Assembly (NCBI RefSeq): GCF_009557455.1
Contig: NZ_CP045651.1
Location: 2,852,001-2,916,000, forward strand
Source of the DNA: Alistipes sp. dk3624
Lineage (GTDB): Bacteria > Bacteroidota > Bacteroidia > Bacteroidales > Rikenellaceae
DNA length: 64,000 bases
Direction: 5' to 3'
Under the pieces are notes generated by a model, which saw only the letters and a program-made list of their open reading frames with translations, did no database searches and had not been told where the DNA came from. The position numbers and the translations under genes were made by a program. Positions 44,036 to 52,846 of this stretch are shown here, one piece after another (position 1 is the first letter of the stretch; every line of letters starts with the position of its first letter).

Positions 44036-44869
44036 ATGAGATTGAAATCGCTTATACGGATCGTGCTGTTACTGCTCTGCTTTTCGGGCGGCGTTTCCGC
44101 GCAGAGTCCGGCCGATTCCGCGGCTTTGGCAAATGCTTCGTGGCGGACGGTTTACGATGCGGACGGGATGACTGTCCGTAAGTTGTCGATCCGCCTTTTC
44201 GATTCCGATCAGCAGATTTCGTGCATCGAGATCGCCCCGGAAAAATACCGTTTGGCCGTGATTCAGGATTCGCTTCGTACGAAGACTTCCCGGATCGGGA
44301 AGCAGTCCGGCGGGGTAGCGGCGATCAACGGGGGCTTTTTTAAAACCCGTACGAAACAGGCCGTAGCCATGGGTTTCATAAAAACAGGAGGATATCGGCC
44401 CGCCCAGATAGGGGCCGAAACCGGCGTCGCCGTGGCGGTCGATACTGCGGGAGTACTGCGGTTGATCGATTGGAGTCTGGCGATGGAGCAGGCGGACGCT
44501 CCGCATCGGGATCGGTATCCCGATGTGATGGTAACCGGCCCGATGCTGCTGCGCGGCGGCCGGTCGTTGATTCCGTGGGATTCGACGGCTCCCCGCCATC
44601 CGCGATCCTGCGTCGGGACGAAAGCCGACGGAACCGTCCTGCTGATGGTCGTGGACGGACGGCAGAGCCGCGCGGCGGGGATGGCCCTGTGCGAATTGGC
44701 TTATGCGGCCCGCCTGATGGGAGCGGCGGATGCGATAAACCTCGACGGGGGAGGATCTTCGACCTTGTGGACGAAGGGGCAGGGGATCGTCAACGCTCCT
44801 TCCGACCGGATGCTCTTTTTTCGCTCGGAACGTCCCGTCTGCAATGCGATCGTCGTGAAACGTAAATAA
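44036..44869 (+). CDS. Phosphodiester glycosidase family protein (NAGPA-like)
   Basis: 277 residues from ATG 44036; a TTG nine bases earlier is also in frame but unnecessary. A signal peptide (~1-22, LLLLCFSGGVSA) is followed by the NAGPA/PF09992 fold, with landmarks GGVAAINGGFF (~100), TGPMLLRGG, RSCVGTKADGTVLLMVVDGRQ and the C-terminal NLDGGGSSTLW. The family removes GlcNAc-type phosphodiester caps or acts on related exopolysaccharide links. The protein is likely periplasmic. It follows the ABC-F gene by 30 bp and precedes the phosphoesterase by 3 bp. Confidence 0.92.
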   Translation: MRLKSLIRIVLLLLCFSGGVSAQSPADSAALANASWRTVYDADGMTVRKLSIRLFDSDQQISCIEIAPEKYRLAVIQDSLRTKTSRIGKQSGGVAAINGGFFKTRTKQAVAMGFIKTGGYRPAQIGAETGVAVAVDTAGVLRLIDWSLAMEQADAPHRDRYPDVMVTGPMLLRGGRSLIPWDSTAPRHPRSCVGTKADGTVLLMVVDGRQSRAAGMALCELAYAARLMGAADAINLDGGGSSTLWTKGQGIVNAPSDRMLFFRSERPVCNAIVVKRK

Positions 44870-44872
44870 GGA

Positions 44873-46087
44873 ATGATACTGTACTTGATTGTTATACTGT
44901 CTGTTGTGTCCGTGACGCTGGATCTGCTGATCCTGCGCCGGATTCGTCGGCGGTTACCGGACAAGCGGTGGCTGCGGAGACTCTATCTGGCGCACTTCCT
45001 GTTGCTCGATGCGGGGATCGTCGCCGCGCTGCTTTTTTACCGCTGCTGCTCCGAGGCGGGGGCGGAAAGTTACATGCACGTTATCCTGTGGGTGATCTGC
45101 CTGTTCTTTATGAGCGTCGGGCCGAAGTCGGTCTACATGTTGGTTTCGCTGCTGGATTATCCGGCCGGTTGGGTACGAAGAAAAAAGGTGCGGTTGTTTT
45201 CGAGGATCGGTCTGGCGGCTGGTGCGCTGACCCTGCTCGTGATGATATGGGGTGCGACAGCCGGCCGGTCGCGGATCGTGGAGGAAGACCTGATCGTCCG
45301 TTCGGATAAGATTCCGGCCGCTTTCGACGGTTATAAGATAGTACTGTTTACCGACCTGCACGCCGGCAACGAACCCGGGAACCGCCGCTTTATCCGGCGA
45401 ATGGTGCGGAAGATCAACGAACAGCATCCCGATCTGGTTGTCAATGCGGGCGACCTGGTCAATATAGACGCCCGCGAGCTGACCGATTCGGTGATGTCCG
45501 TATTGTCCGGAATCCGTGCGAAAGACGGGGTCTATTCGGTGTATGGCAATCACGATCTGGGGATCTACCTGAGCCGGGACAGCGACCTGACTCCGCGGCA
45601 GAGTTTCGACGAATTGGCCGTCCGGCAGCGGGCGATGGGATGGAACCTGTTGGATAACGAGTCTCGGTACGTCCGGCGCGGCAGCGACAGCATCTCGGTG
45701 ACGGGGGTGAATTTCCCGATCGGGAAAAAACTGAACGGACGGCAGAACGTCGATTTCGCACGCTGCGATTTCGACGCAGCCTACCGGGGAGTGCCCGACA
45801 GCCTGTTCAACCTGTTGATCGCCCATACTCCGGAAGTGTGGGACGAAGCGCTGGCTACCGGACGGGCCGATCTGACCCTGTCGGGGCATGTACATGCGAT
45901 GCAGCTCAAAATCCGGCTCGGCGGATGGGCGTGGTCGCCTGCCGAATGGATGTACGATCGATGGAGCGGTCTGTACGAAGAGGACGGGAAATACCTTTTC
46001 GTCAACGACGGAATGGGGTATGTGATGTACCCGATGCGTATCGGAACGTATCCGTCGATTACGGTAATTACGTTGAAATCCGAGTAA
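44873..46087 (+). CDS. Membrane-anchored metallophosphoesterase
   Basis: 404 residues. Residues ~1-135 contain four hydrophobic segments. The calcineurin-like domain follows with its motifs in order: FTDLHAGN (D-x-H), VNAGDLVN (GD), VYGNHDLG (GNHD), IAHTPEV and SGHVHAMQ (GHxH). Members hydrolyse phosphodiester or phosphomonoester bonds, several of them on lipid intermediates; the substrate is unknown. It starts 3 bp after the phosphodiester glycosidase gene, so co-expression is likely. Confidence 0.92.
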   Translation: MILYLIVILSVVSVTLDLLILRRIRRRLPDKRWLRRLYLAHFLLLDAGIVAALLFYRCCSEAGAESYMHVILWVICLFFMSVGPKSVYMLVSLLDYPAGWVRRKKVRLFSRIGLAAGALTLLVMIWGATAGRSRIVEEDLIVRSDKIPAAFDGYKIVLFTDLHAGNEPGNRRFIRRMVRKINEQHPDLVVNAGDLVNIDARELTDSVMSVLSGIRAKDGVYSVYGNHDLGIYLSRDSDLTPRQSFDELAVRQRAMGWNLLDNESRYVRRGSDSISVTGVNFPIGKKLNGRQNVDFARCDFDAAYRGVPDSLFNLLIAHTPEVWDEALATGRADLTLSGHVHAMQLKIRLGGWAWSPAEWMYDRWSGLYEEDGKYLFVNDGMGYVMYPMRIGTYPSITVITLKSE

Positions 46088-46100
46088 GGCGGACGGGAAC

Positions 46101-46418
46101 CTACGAGGAAAGTTTCATGCCGATCACCCCGAGGACGATCAGCGCCGCGGAGAACAGCCGCCAGAATCCGGCCGAGTCGCCGAAAAAGAAAATTCCCATC
46201 AACAGCGTTCCGACCGCGCCGATACCCGTCCAGACGACGTAGGCGGTGCCGATGGCGATCGTCCGCTGGGCGACGTAAAGCAAGAACATGCTCAGCGCCA
46301 TTGAAAAAATGGCGATCAGGATACCCCATATCTTGACCGGCATACTCTGCGACAGTTTCAGCCCCACTGCCCATCCCATTTCGAAAAGTCCCCCGAGGAT
46401 CAAATAAAACCAAGCCAT
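46101..46418 (-). CDS. sugE: SMR-family transporter, SugE/Gdx-type
   Basis: 105 residues with four transmembrane helices. The essential glutamate is in GGLFEMGWAVGLK (E13). Sequence such as AIGTAYVVWTGIGAVG and ALIVLGVIGMKLS is closer to the SugE/Gdx guanidinium exporters than to EmrE-type multidrug pumps. It probably exports guanidinium in exchange for protons as a dual-topology dimer. No guanidine riboswitch was recognised in the 128-bp upstream gap. It converges with the phosphoesterase gene. Confidence 0.9.
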   Translation of the reverse strand: MAWFYLILGGLFEMGWAVGLKLSQSMPVKIWGILIAIFSMALSMFLLYVAQRTIAIGTAYVVWTGIGAVGTLLMGIFFFGDSAGFWRLFSAALIVLGVIGMKLSS

Positions 46419-46495
46419 AATTCGTTCGCTTCAATAATTGACGCGCCGAAGGTAGTGAAATTTCCGGCCGTTATGAAATTGTCGAAAAAAAATTG

Positions 46496-46503
46496 TATTT
46501 TTG
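46496..46503 (+). promoter_or_regulatory. -7 promoter box of the heavy-metal efflux operon
   Basis: TATTTTTG matches TAnnTTTG exactly, 43 bp before the first gene. A clear -33 TTTG at the proper distance was not seen. Confidence 0.5.
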
Positions 46504-46546
46504 TCCGTAATCTTTTTAGACGGATCGACGGGATAACCGACCAGAA

Positions 46547-46984
46547 ATGAAAAAACGCATATCCGCCATATTCGTACTGCTCACGGGAACGCTGTTGCTG
46601 GCGTTGTCGGCGTTGCCGCATCACCATCACGGCGACCGGATCAGTTTCGTCGCTCCGGAACGGTGCGTCGAATGTTTCGGGCACGTTCCCTGCTGCGGAG
46701 GGAACGACGATCACGGCGGATCGGACACGGACTGCGATCTGCGGTATCTGTTCGTGATGTACGGACGGGGCGGCAGCCAGCTCGTACAGGCGGTCGATCA
46801 ACAGGACGATCCTACGGGCGGTTATCATTTTCCCGTCACGCTTTTCTTCGATTCCGTTTTTACGTTCGACGCCCGCGTTTATGCGATGGCGACGGTCTCT
46901 TTCGCACCGTTTGCCGAACCGGCTGCCCGGCCGGATGCGGCGGCATTGCCGCTGCTGCGGGCTCCTCCCGTTTTCATTGCATAG
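46547..46984 (+). CDS. Small exported His/Cys-containing protein (DUF6769-like) ahead of metal efflux genes
   Basis: 145 residues with an N-terminal signal/anchor (MKKRISAIFVLLTGTLLLALSALP). It is followed by HHHHGD, a CVECFGHVPCC cluster and an Asp/His-rich stretch (DDHGGSDTDC), all within residues 24-65. The second half is beta-like without motifs. Position and composition suggest periplasmic metal binding associated with the RND pump downstream. The family name is from memory and less certain than the location and metal-ligand content. Confidence 0.75.
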   Translation: MKKRISAIFVLLTGTLLLALSALPHHHHGDRISFVAPERCVECFGHVPCCGGNDDHGGSDTDCDLRYLFVMYGRGGSQLVQAVDQQDDPTGGYHFPVTLFFDSVFTFDARVYAMATVSFAPFAEPAARPDAAALPLLRAPPVFIA

Positions 46985-47070
46985 TTTTTGTTTCCGCACG
47001 GCGGAAAGACGACTCTTTCGTTTGCAAACGAGGGAGCGTGTTCACATGATTCAAACAAAAAATCCATGCA

Positions 47071-48315
47071 ATGAATAAAATATTGTTAGCAAGCATACTG
47101 TCCGTAGCCCTGATGACGGGTTGCGGGAACCGGCCTTCGAGCGCCGGAGCGTCCGGGGACGGACATACGTCCGAAGCGGAACACGGCGATCACGACGGCC
47201 ATGACCATGAAGCCGAAGGGCACGATCACGAGGCCGAGGAGGCCGGGCGCGCGGGACACGATCACGGAGCCGGAGGGGATACCCATGCCGGTGAAATCGT
47301 CTTTACGAAAGCGCAGGCCGCGCAGACCGATTTCGAACTGTTCGAAGTGCAACCCGTTACGTTCAATGAAGTGATTCCTACCAGCGGTCGGATCATGGCA
47401 GCGCAAGGCGACGAGGCTTCGGTCGTAGCGCCGGTCGGCGGCGTCGTGTCGTTCACCAATAAGAAGATCGCCGACGGTACGCCGGTCGGCCGCGGGGAAA
47501 CGCTGTTTACGATTTCGTCCAAAGAGATGGCCGAAGGGGATTACGTGGCCCGCACCCGCTCAACGTACGAGCAGGCCAAAGCGGCTTTCGAACGCGCCGA
47601 AAACCTCGTGAAAGACAAGATCATTTCACAGTCGGATTACGAACAGAGCCGGCTCGCTTACGAAAATGCCAAAACCGCCTACGATGCGGTTGCAGGCAAA
47701 ACTTCCGTCCGGGGAACGCGGGTTACGGCCCCGATCGGCGGTTTTATTAAGAATGTCGCCGTGAGCGAAGGGGCCTTCGTCGAAGTGGGACAGACGCTGG
47801 CCACCGTTTCGCAGAATAAACGGCTCGTACTGCGCGCCGAAGTGTCGCAACGGTACCTGAACGATCTGCGTTCGGTGTCGGGCGCGAATTTCCGTACGCC
47901 GTACGACGACAAAGTCTATTCGCTCTCCGAAATGAACGGGCGGCTATTGTCGGTCGGTAAGAGTTCCGACGGCAGTTCGGTTTTCATTCCGGTTATTTTC
48001 GAATTCGATAACGGCGGGGACGTGATCCCGGGATCGTTCGTCGAGATTTATCTGATATCGTCGCCGCAGCGCGACGTGCTGACCGTGCCGCTGAGCGCCG
48101 TAACGGAGGATCAGGGTGTTCACTTCGTATTCGTGCAACTCGACGACGAGGGGTATGCCAAACGGGAAGTGAAGCTCGGCGCGGACGACGGCAGGAACGT
48201 ACGTGTGTTGTCGGGTCTGAAAGCCGGCGAGACGGTCGTCAGCAAAGGCGTCGCGCAGGTAAAAATGGCTTCGTTCTCCGGGGCGATCCCCGAAGGCCAT
48301 TCGCACTCCCACTAA
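47071..48315 (+). CDS. RND efflux periplasmic adaptor (CusB/CzcB-like)
   Basis: 414 residues with a lipoprotein signal (ALMTGCGN, Cys near 18). It is followed by an extraordinary His/Glu/Asp-rich region (~26-70, repeated HDH, GHDHEAE units). The standard membrane-fusion protein then follows: a lipoyl/barrel half (VVAPVGGVVSFTNKKIADGTPV), an alpha-hairpin (~155-215), the second lipoyl half and a beta-barrel. It ends in another His motif (GHSHSH). It links the inner-membrane pump CusA-like to the TolC-like channel. The His-rich region may capture metal in the periplasm. Confidence 0.93.
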   Translation: MNKILLASILSVALMTGCGNRPSSAGASGDGHTSEAEHGDHDGHDHEAEGHDHEAEEAGRAGHDHGAGGDTHAGEIVFTKAQAAQTDFELFEVQPVTFNEVIPTSGRIMAAQGDEASVVAPVGGVVSFTNKKIADGTPVGRGETLFTISSKEMAEGDYVARTRSTYEQAKAAFERAENLVKDKIISQSDYEQSRLAYENAKTAYDAVAGKTSVRGTRVTAPIGGFIKNVAVSEGAFVEVGQTLATVSQNKRLVLRAEVSQRYLNDLRSVSGANFRTPYDDKVYSLSEMNGRLLSVGKSSDGSSVFIPVIFEFDNGGDVIPGSFVEIYLISSPQRDVLTVPLSAVTEDQGVHFVFVQLDDEGYAKREVKLGADDGRNVRVLSGLKAGETVVSKGVAQVKMASFSGAIPEGHSHSH

Positions 48316-48327
48316 ATCGCCTGCGTC

Positions 48328-51300
48328 ATGCTGAATAAAATCATAAACTTTTCATTGCACAACAGGCTGTTGGTGATGATTGCGGGCGTCGTGCTGCTGG
48401 CCGTGGGCACGTTTACCGCCCGCCATATGGAGGTCGACGTTTTTCCCGACTTGAATGCGCCGACCGTGGTCGTGATGACCGAGGCGAACGGAATGGCCGC
48501 CGAAGAGGTCGAACGCACCGTGACGTTCCCGATCGAAACGGCCGTCAACGGAGCGACCGACGTGCGCCGCGTGCGTTCGTCGTCGACGACCGGATTTTCG
48601 GTCGTCTGGGTCGAGTTCGACTGGGGAACCGATATTTACCGGGCGCGCCAGATCGTTTCCGAAAAGCTGGCTACGCTCAGCGAGACGCTGCCGCAGAACG
48701 TCGGCACGCCGACGCTCGGGCCGCAGTCGTCGATCCTCGGCGAACTGCTGATCGTCGGACTGACGGCCGATACCACTTCGTTACAGGAACTGCGGACGCT
48801 GGCCGATTGGGTGATCCGCCCGCGGCTGCTGGCTACCGGCGGCGTCGCCCAGGTAACGGTGATCGGCGGCGACATCAAGGAGTACCAGGTGCTGCTCGAC
48901 CCGGCGCGGATGCGCCATTACGACGTTTCGATGCAACAGGTGCTCGACGTGGTGGCCGACCTGAGCCGCAATTCCAGCGGCGGTATCCTGAACCAGTACG
49001 GCAACGAATACATCATCCGCGGGGTGCTTTCCACGGCCGACGAGCAGGAGTTGGGGAAAGCCGTCGTTAAGACGACGGACGGCATTCCGGTGCTGCTCGA
49101 AAACGTTGCGGATGTGAAAATCGGAGCGAAATCGCCGCGGCTGGGCGTCGCTTCGGAGCGCGGCAAACCGGCCGTTCTGATGACCGTGACCAAACAACCG
49201 AATACCAATACGCTCGAACTGACCGACAAACTCGATCGGACGCTCGCCGAAATCCAGCGCACTCTGCCGCCGGACGTGCATGTTTCGACCGACATTTTCC
49301 GGCAGTCGCGGTTCATCGAAAGTTCGGTGGACAACATTCAGAAAGCGCTGTTCGAGGGGGCTATTTTCGTCGTGATCGTGCTGTTCGTCTTCCTGATGAA
49401 TTTCCGCACGACGGTCATATCGCTGATCGCGCTGCCGCTGTCGTTGCTGGTGTCGGTGCTGGCGCTGAAGGCGATGGGGCTTACGATCAATACGATGAGC
49501 CTCGGCGGTATGGCCATTGCGATCGGCTCGCTGGTCGACGATGCGATCATCGACGTCGAGAACGTATTCAAGCGACTCCGACAGAACTTTTTGAAACCGA
49601 AAGAGGAACGGCTTCCGACGCTTACGGTCGTCTACGAGGCTTCGAAAGAAATCCGTACGTCGGTCGTCAATGCGACGATCATTACGATCGTGGCTTTCGT
49701 GCCGTTGTTTTTCCTCGGCGGGCTCGAAGGACGCATGTTGCGTCCGCTCGGGATTTCGTTCATCGTGGCGCTGTTCGCGTCGATGGTCGTCGCCGTGACG
49801 CTGACGCCGGTGCTGTGCAGTTACCTGCTGACCGGCGATCGGGTGTTGCAACGCAGCCAGAAAGAACCGATCGTTTCCCGTTTCCTGAAACGAATTTACA
49901 AAAAGGCGCTCGAATGGGTGCTTTCGCATAAACGGCTCGTAATCGGTTCGACCGTCGCGCTGTTCGTCGCTTCGCTGGTCGTATTTTTCAGCCTGGGACG
50001 GAATTTCCTACCGCCGTTCAACGAAGGTTCGCTGACGATCAATACCTCTACGATGCCCGGCATTTCGCTCGAAGAGTCCGATAAGATCGGGCGCGAGGTG
50101 GAACGTATCCTGCTCGAAATCCCCGAAATACAGACGGTCGCCCGCAAAACCGGGCGCGCCGAACTGGACGAACACGCGCTCGGCGTGAATGTTTCGGAAA
50201 TGGAGGCTCCGTTCGAACTGGACGAGCGTTCGCGTCAGGAGTTTCTCTCCGACGTGCGGGCTCGGCTCGGCGTGCTGAAAGGCGTCAATATCGAAATCGG
50301 CCAGCCGATTTCGCATCGGATCGACGCGATGCTGTCCGGCACGAGGGCCAATATCGCGATCAAACTGTTCGGGCCCGACCTGAACCGGCTTTTCTCGCTC
50401 GGAAATCAGGTCAAAGGCGCCGTTTCGGGCGTCGCCGGCGTAGCCGACCTGAACGTCGAGCAGCAGGTCGAGCGGCCGCAGTTGCAGATCCGCCCGAAAC
50501 GCGAAATGCTCGCCAAATACGGCATTCCGCTGCCCGAGTTTTCACGATTCATCGAGGTGGCGCTGGGCGGCGAAGTCGTTTCGCAGGTCTACGACCAGGG
50601 GCGTTCGTTCGACGTAACGGTCAAGATGGACGATGCCGATCGATCCGACATGGAGCGTATCGGGAATCTGACGATCGACGGGACGTCCGGTAAAGTGCCG
50701 CTCAGTTACGTGGCCGATATCGTATCGACCTCGGGGCCGAATGCGATCAGCCGCGAGAACGCACAGCGCAAGATCGTCGTATCGGCCAACGTGGCCGACC
50801 GCGACCTGCATAGCGTGGTGGGCGATATCCAGGAAATGATCCGGGAGAAGGTCGATCTGCCCGAAGGATACCATATCGAATACGGCGGCCAGTTCGAGAG
50901 CGAGCAGGCCGCGTCGCGGGTGCTGTCGCTTATGTCGATCATTTCGCTGCTCATTATCTTTTTGCTGCTGTTCCAGGAGTTCCGCAGCCTGTCGGTGTCG
51001 GGCATCATCATGCTGAATCTGCCGCTGGCGCTGATCGGCGGGATCGTTAGCATCTGGCTGACCAGCGGGGAGGTCAGCATCCCGGCGATTATCGGCTTCA
51101 TTTCGCTGTTCGGCATTGCGACGCGCAACGGCATACTCCTTGTATCGCATTACAATCAACTGCGCAGCGAGGGCATGTCGTTGCACGACAGCGTGGTGAA
51201 CGGATCGCTCGACCGGCTGAACCCGATCCTGATGACGGCGCTGTCGTCGGCGCTGGCGCTGATTCCGCTGGCGCTCGGCGGCGACTTGCCCGGTAACGAA

Positions 51301-51417
51301 ATTCAGAGTCCGATGGCCAAGGTGATTCTGGGCGGACTGCTGAGTTCGACGCTGTTGAACGGGTTTATCGTTCCGGCAGTTTACCTGATTATTAACCGTA
51401 AAAACAGCAACGTATGA
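48328..51417 (+). CDS. Heavy-metal efflux RND pump (CusA/CzcA family)
   Basis: 1029 residues with the full RND layout: TM1 at ~12-30, the large periplasmic loop with porter domains, TM2-6 (~335-480), a second loop and TM8-12. Family landmarks are VFPDLNAPTVVVMTEANGM near the N-terminus, the TM4 proton-relay aspartates in GSLVDDAIIDVEN, and a typical HME ending with ATRNGILLVSHYNQL. It exports metal ions using the proton gradient. The metal is undetermined. It follows the adaptor by 12 bp, and its stop overlaps the channel gene. Confidence 0.95.
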   Translation: MLNKIINFSLHNRLLVMIAGVVLLAVGTFTARHMEVDVFPDLNAPTVVVMTEANGMAAEEVERTVTFPIETAVNGATDVRRVRSSSTTGFSVVWVEFDWGTDIYRARQIVSEKLATLSETLPQNVGTPTLGPQSSILGELLIVGLTADTTSLQELRTLADWVIRPRLLATGGVAQVTVIGGDIKEYQVLLDPARMRHYDVSMQQVLDVVADLSRNSSGGILNQYGNEYIIRGVLSTADEQELGKAVVKTTDGIPVLLENVADVKIGAKSPRLGVASERGKPAVLMTVTKQPNTNTLELTDKLDRTLAEIQRTLPPDVHVSTDIFRQSRFIESSVDNIQKALFEGAIFVVIVLFVFLMNFRTTVISLIALPLSLLVSVLALKAMGLTINTMSLGGMAIAIGSLVDDAIIDVENVFKRLRQNFLKPKEERLPTLTVVYEASKEIRTSVVNATIITIVAFVPLFFLGGLEGRMLRPLGISFIVALFASMVVAVTLTPVLCSYLLTGDRVLQRSQKEPIVSRFLKRIYKKALEWVLSHKRLVIGSTVALFVASLVVFFSLGRNFLPPFNEGSLTINTSTMPGISLEESDKIGREVERILLEIPEIQTVARKTGRAELDEHALGVNVSEMEAPFELDERSRQEFLSDVRARLGVLKGVNIEIGQPISHRIDAMLSGTRANIAIKLFGPDLNRLFSLGNQVKGAVSGVAGVADLNVEQQVERPQLQIRPKREMLAKYGIPLPEFSRFIEVALGGEVVSQVYDQGRSFDVTVKMDDADRSDMERIGNLTIDGTSGKVPLSYVADIVSTSGPNAISRENAQRKIVVSANVADRDLHSVVGDIQEMIREKVDLPEGYHIEYGGQFESEQAASRVLSLMSIISLLIIFLLLFQEFRSLSVSGIIMLNLPLALIGGIVSIWLTSGEVSIPAIIGFISLFGIATRNGILLVSHYNQLRSEGMSLHDSVVNGSLDRLNPILMTALSSALALIPLALGGDLPGNEIQSPMAKVILGGLLSSTLLNGFIVPAVYLIINRKNSNV

Positions 51418-52586
51418 AATGCATCCTGATATTTGCGGCCGCCCTGTTTGCGGGGACGGCTTACGGTCAGCGCAGCGTTGACGACGTATTGCGCGAGGTC
51501 GAAGCCGCGAGCAAGGAACTGAAAGCCCAGCGCGAACTGACCGCCGCCCAGAAGATGGAAGCCCAGACCGGCAAGTACCTCGCCAATCCGAGCGTCGAGT
51601 TCGAAAGCCTGTGGGGCGGGGCCGAACGGATCCGTAATTCCGAGTTGACGGTGATGCAGGCTTTCGATTTTCCGTCGGCTTACGCATCGCGCAACAAGAT
51701 TGCGAAACTTCGTTCGTCGTATTACGATACGGAAGGCGCCGCGTTGCGTCAGCAGTTGTTGCTGGACGCTAAGACGTTGTGCATCCAGATCGTCCACCTG
51801 AACCGGATGAAGGAGTTTCTGTCCGAACGGGTCGTCAATGCCGAACGGCTGGATTCCGCTTACCGTCGGAAGTTTGCAATCGGAGAAGCCAATATTCTGG
51901 AATGTAATAAGATCGGAGTCGAGCTGATCTCCGCGAAAACCGAGTATAACCTCAATGAAGCCGAACTGCTGGCCAAATGTCAGCAATTGGCTACGCTGAC
52001 CGGAACCGAAAGCGACCGGTTTTCCGGTCTGGTCTATCCGACCGTGGAGAGTTTGCCTGCATTCGAACAACTGAGCGCGCTGTATATGGAGCAAAATCCG
52101 CAGGTGCAAAGCCTGCAGCAGCAGGTGTCGGTCGATAAGCAAAGCGTATCGCTGAACCGTTCGCTGTCGCTGCCGAAGTTCGAAATGGGTTATCGGCACG
52201 ATTTCGGCGGGGAAGGACGTTTCAAAGGGTTCAAGGTGGGAATGTCGATTCCGCTTTTCGAGAACAAGAACAAGGTGAAGGCCGCGCGCGCCCAGGCGGC
52301 TTCGTCATCCGCTCAACTGGAAAGCGTTCGGCTGAATGCGGCGTCGGAGCTCCGGCAGTTGTACGACCAGGCCGTTACGCTGCGGGAATCGATGCGGTCG
52401 ATGGAGTCGGTGTTGCAGGCGCAGAATAACCTGTCGATGCTGAACAAAGCGCTGGATGCCGGACAGATCACGGTGATCGAGTATATTACCGAGATCGGCG
52501 TGCTGTACCAGAGCCGCCAGATGCAGTTGCAGCTCGAACGGGATTACAATTTGATAACAGCCCAACTTTTCCGGTTCGAATTGTAG
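51414..52586 (+). CDS. TolC-family outer-membrane channel of the metal efflux operon
   Basis: 390 residues with a signal peptide (~1-18, ending AYG). The long alternating helices of the TolC fold are seen in two repeats (SVDDVLREVEAASKELKAQREL; LNRSLSLPKFEMGYRHDFGGEGRFKGFKVGMSIPLF). It forms the outer-membrane exit for the pump. Its ATG overlaps the pump's stop (ATGA), completing the operon: small His/Cys protein, adaptor, pump, channel. A strong terminator follows. Confidence 0.93.
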   Translation: MKCILIFAAALFAGTAYGQRSVDDVLREVEAASKELKAQRELTAAQKMEAQTGKYLANPSVEFESLWGGAERIRNSELTVMQAFDFPSAYASRNKIAKLRSSYYDTEGAALRQQLLLDAKTLCIQIVHLNRMKEFLSERVVNAERLDSAYRRKFAIGEANILECNKIGVELISAKTEYNLNEAELLAKCQQLATLTGTESDRFSGLVYPTVESLPAFEQLSALYMEQNPQVQSLQQQVSVDKQSVSLNRSLSLPKFEMGYRHDFGGEGRFKGFKVGMSIPLFENKNKVKAARAQAASSSAQLESVRLNAASELRQLYDQAVTLRESMRSMESVLQAQNNLSMLNKALDAGQITVIEYITEIGVLYQSRQMQLQLERDYNLITAQLFRFEL

Positions 52587-52620
52587 GAACGCGTTCCTAC
52601 AATTCGAACTTTATTTTCCG

Positions 52621-52664
52621 AATAACACGCTTACGGTTTTGTCCGTAAGCGTGTTATTTTTTAT
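52621..52664 (+). terminator. Terminator of the metal efflux operon
   Basis: 16-bp perfect stem AATAACACGCTTACGG / CCGTAAGCGTGTTATT with a 6-base loop (TTTTGT), followed by TTTTATTT. Confidence 0.95.
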
Positions 52665-52734
52665 TTAAATTTGTGTGTTTTTATACAAATAAAATATTTT
52701 TTAAACATTTATTTCAAATGTCAATTTAAATACC

Positions 52735-52742
52735 TATCTTTG
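52735..52742 (+). promoter_or_regulatory. -7 promoter box of the 2235-residue protein gene
   Basis: TATCTTTG matches TAnnTTTG exactly. The -33 position has TTTC-like sequence only. The start codon is 105 bp downstream, a comparatively long leader with no obvious structure. Confidence 0.55.
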
Positions 52743-52846
52743 GCACGGTGAAAATATGTCTTTTGCGCGGATGTCGAGGCATTTAGTAATCAGAGTGATA
52801 GCAGATCGCCGGGAACGAACGGCATAAAACGAATAGAATCGGAAAG

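Noticed and set aside
46419-46546. Guanidine riboswitch ahead of the SugE/Gdx-type gene
   Set aside because: No hairpin pair or ACGR-type conserved loop was recognisable on the minus strand in this gap.
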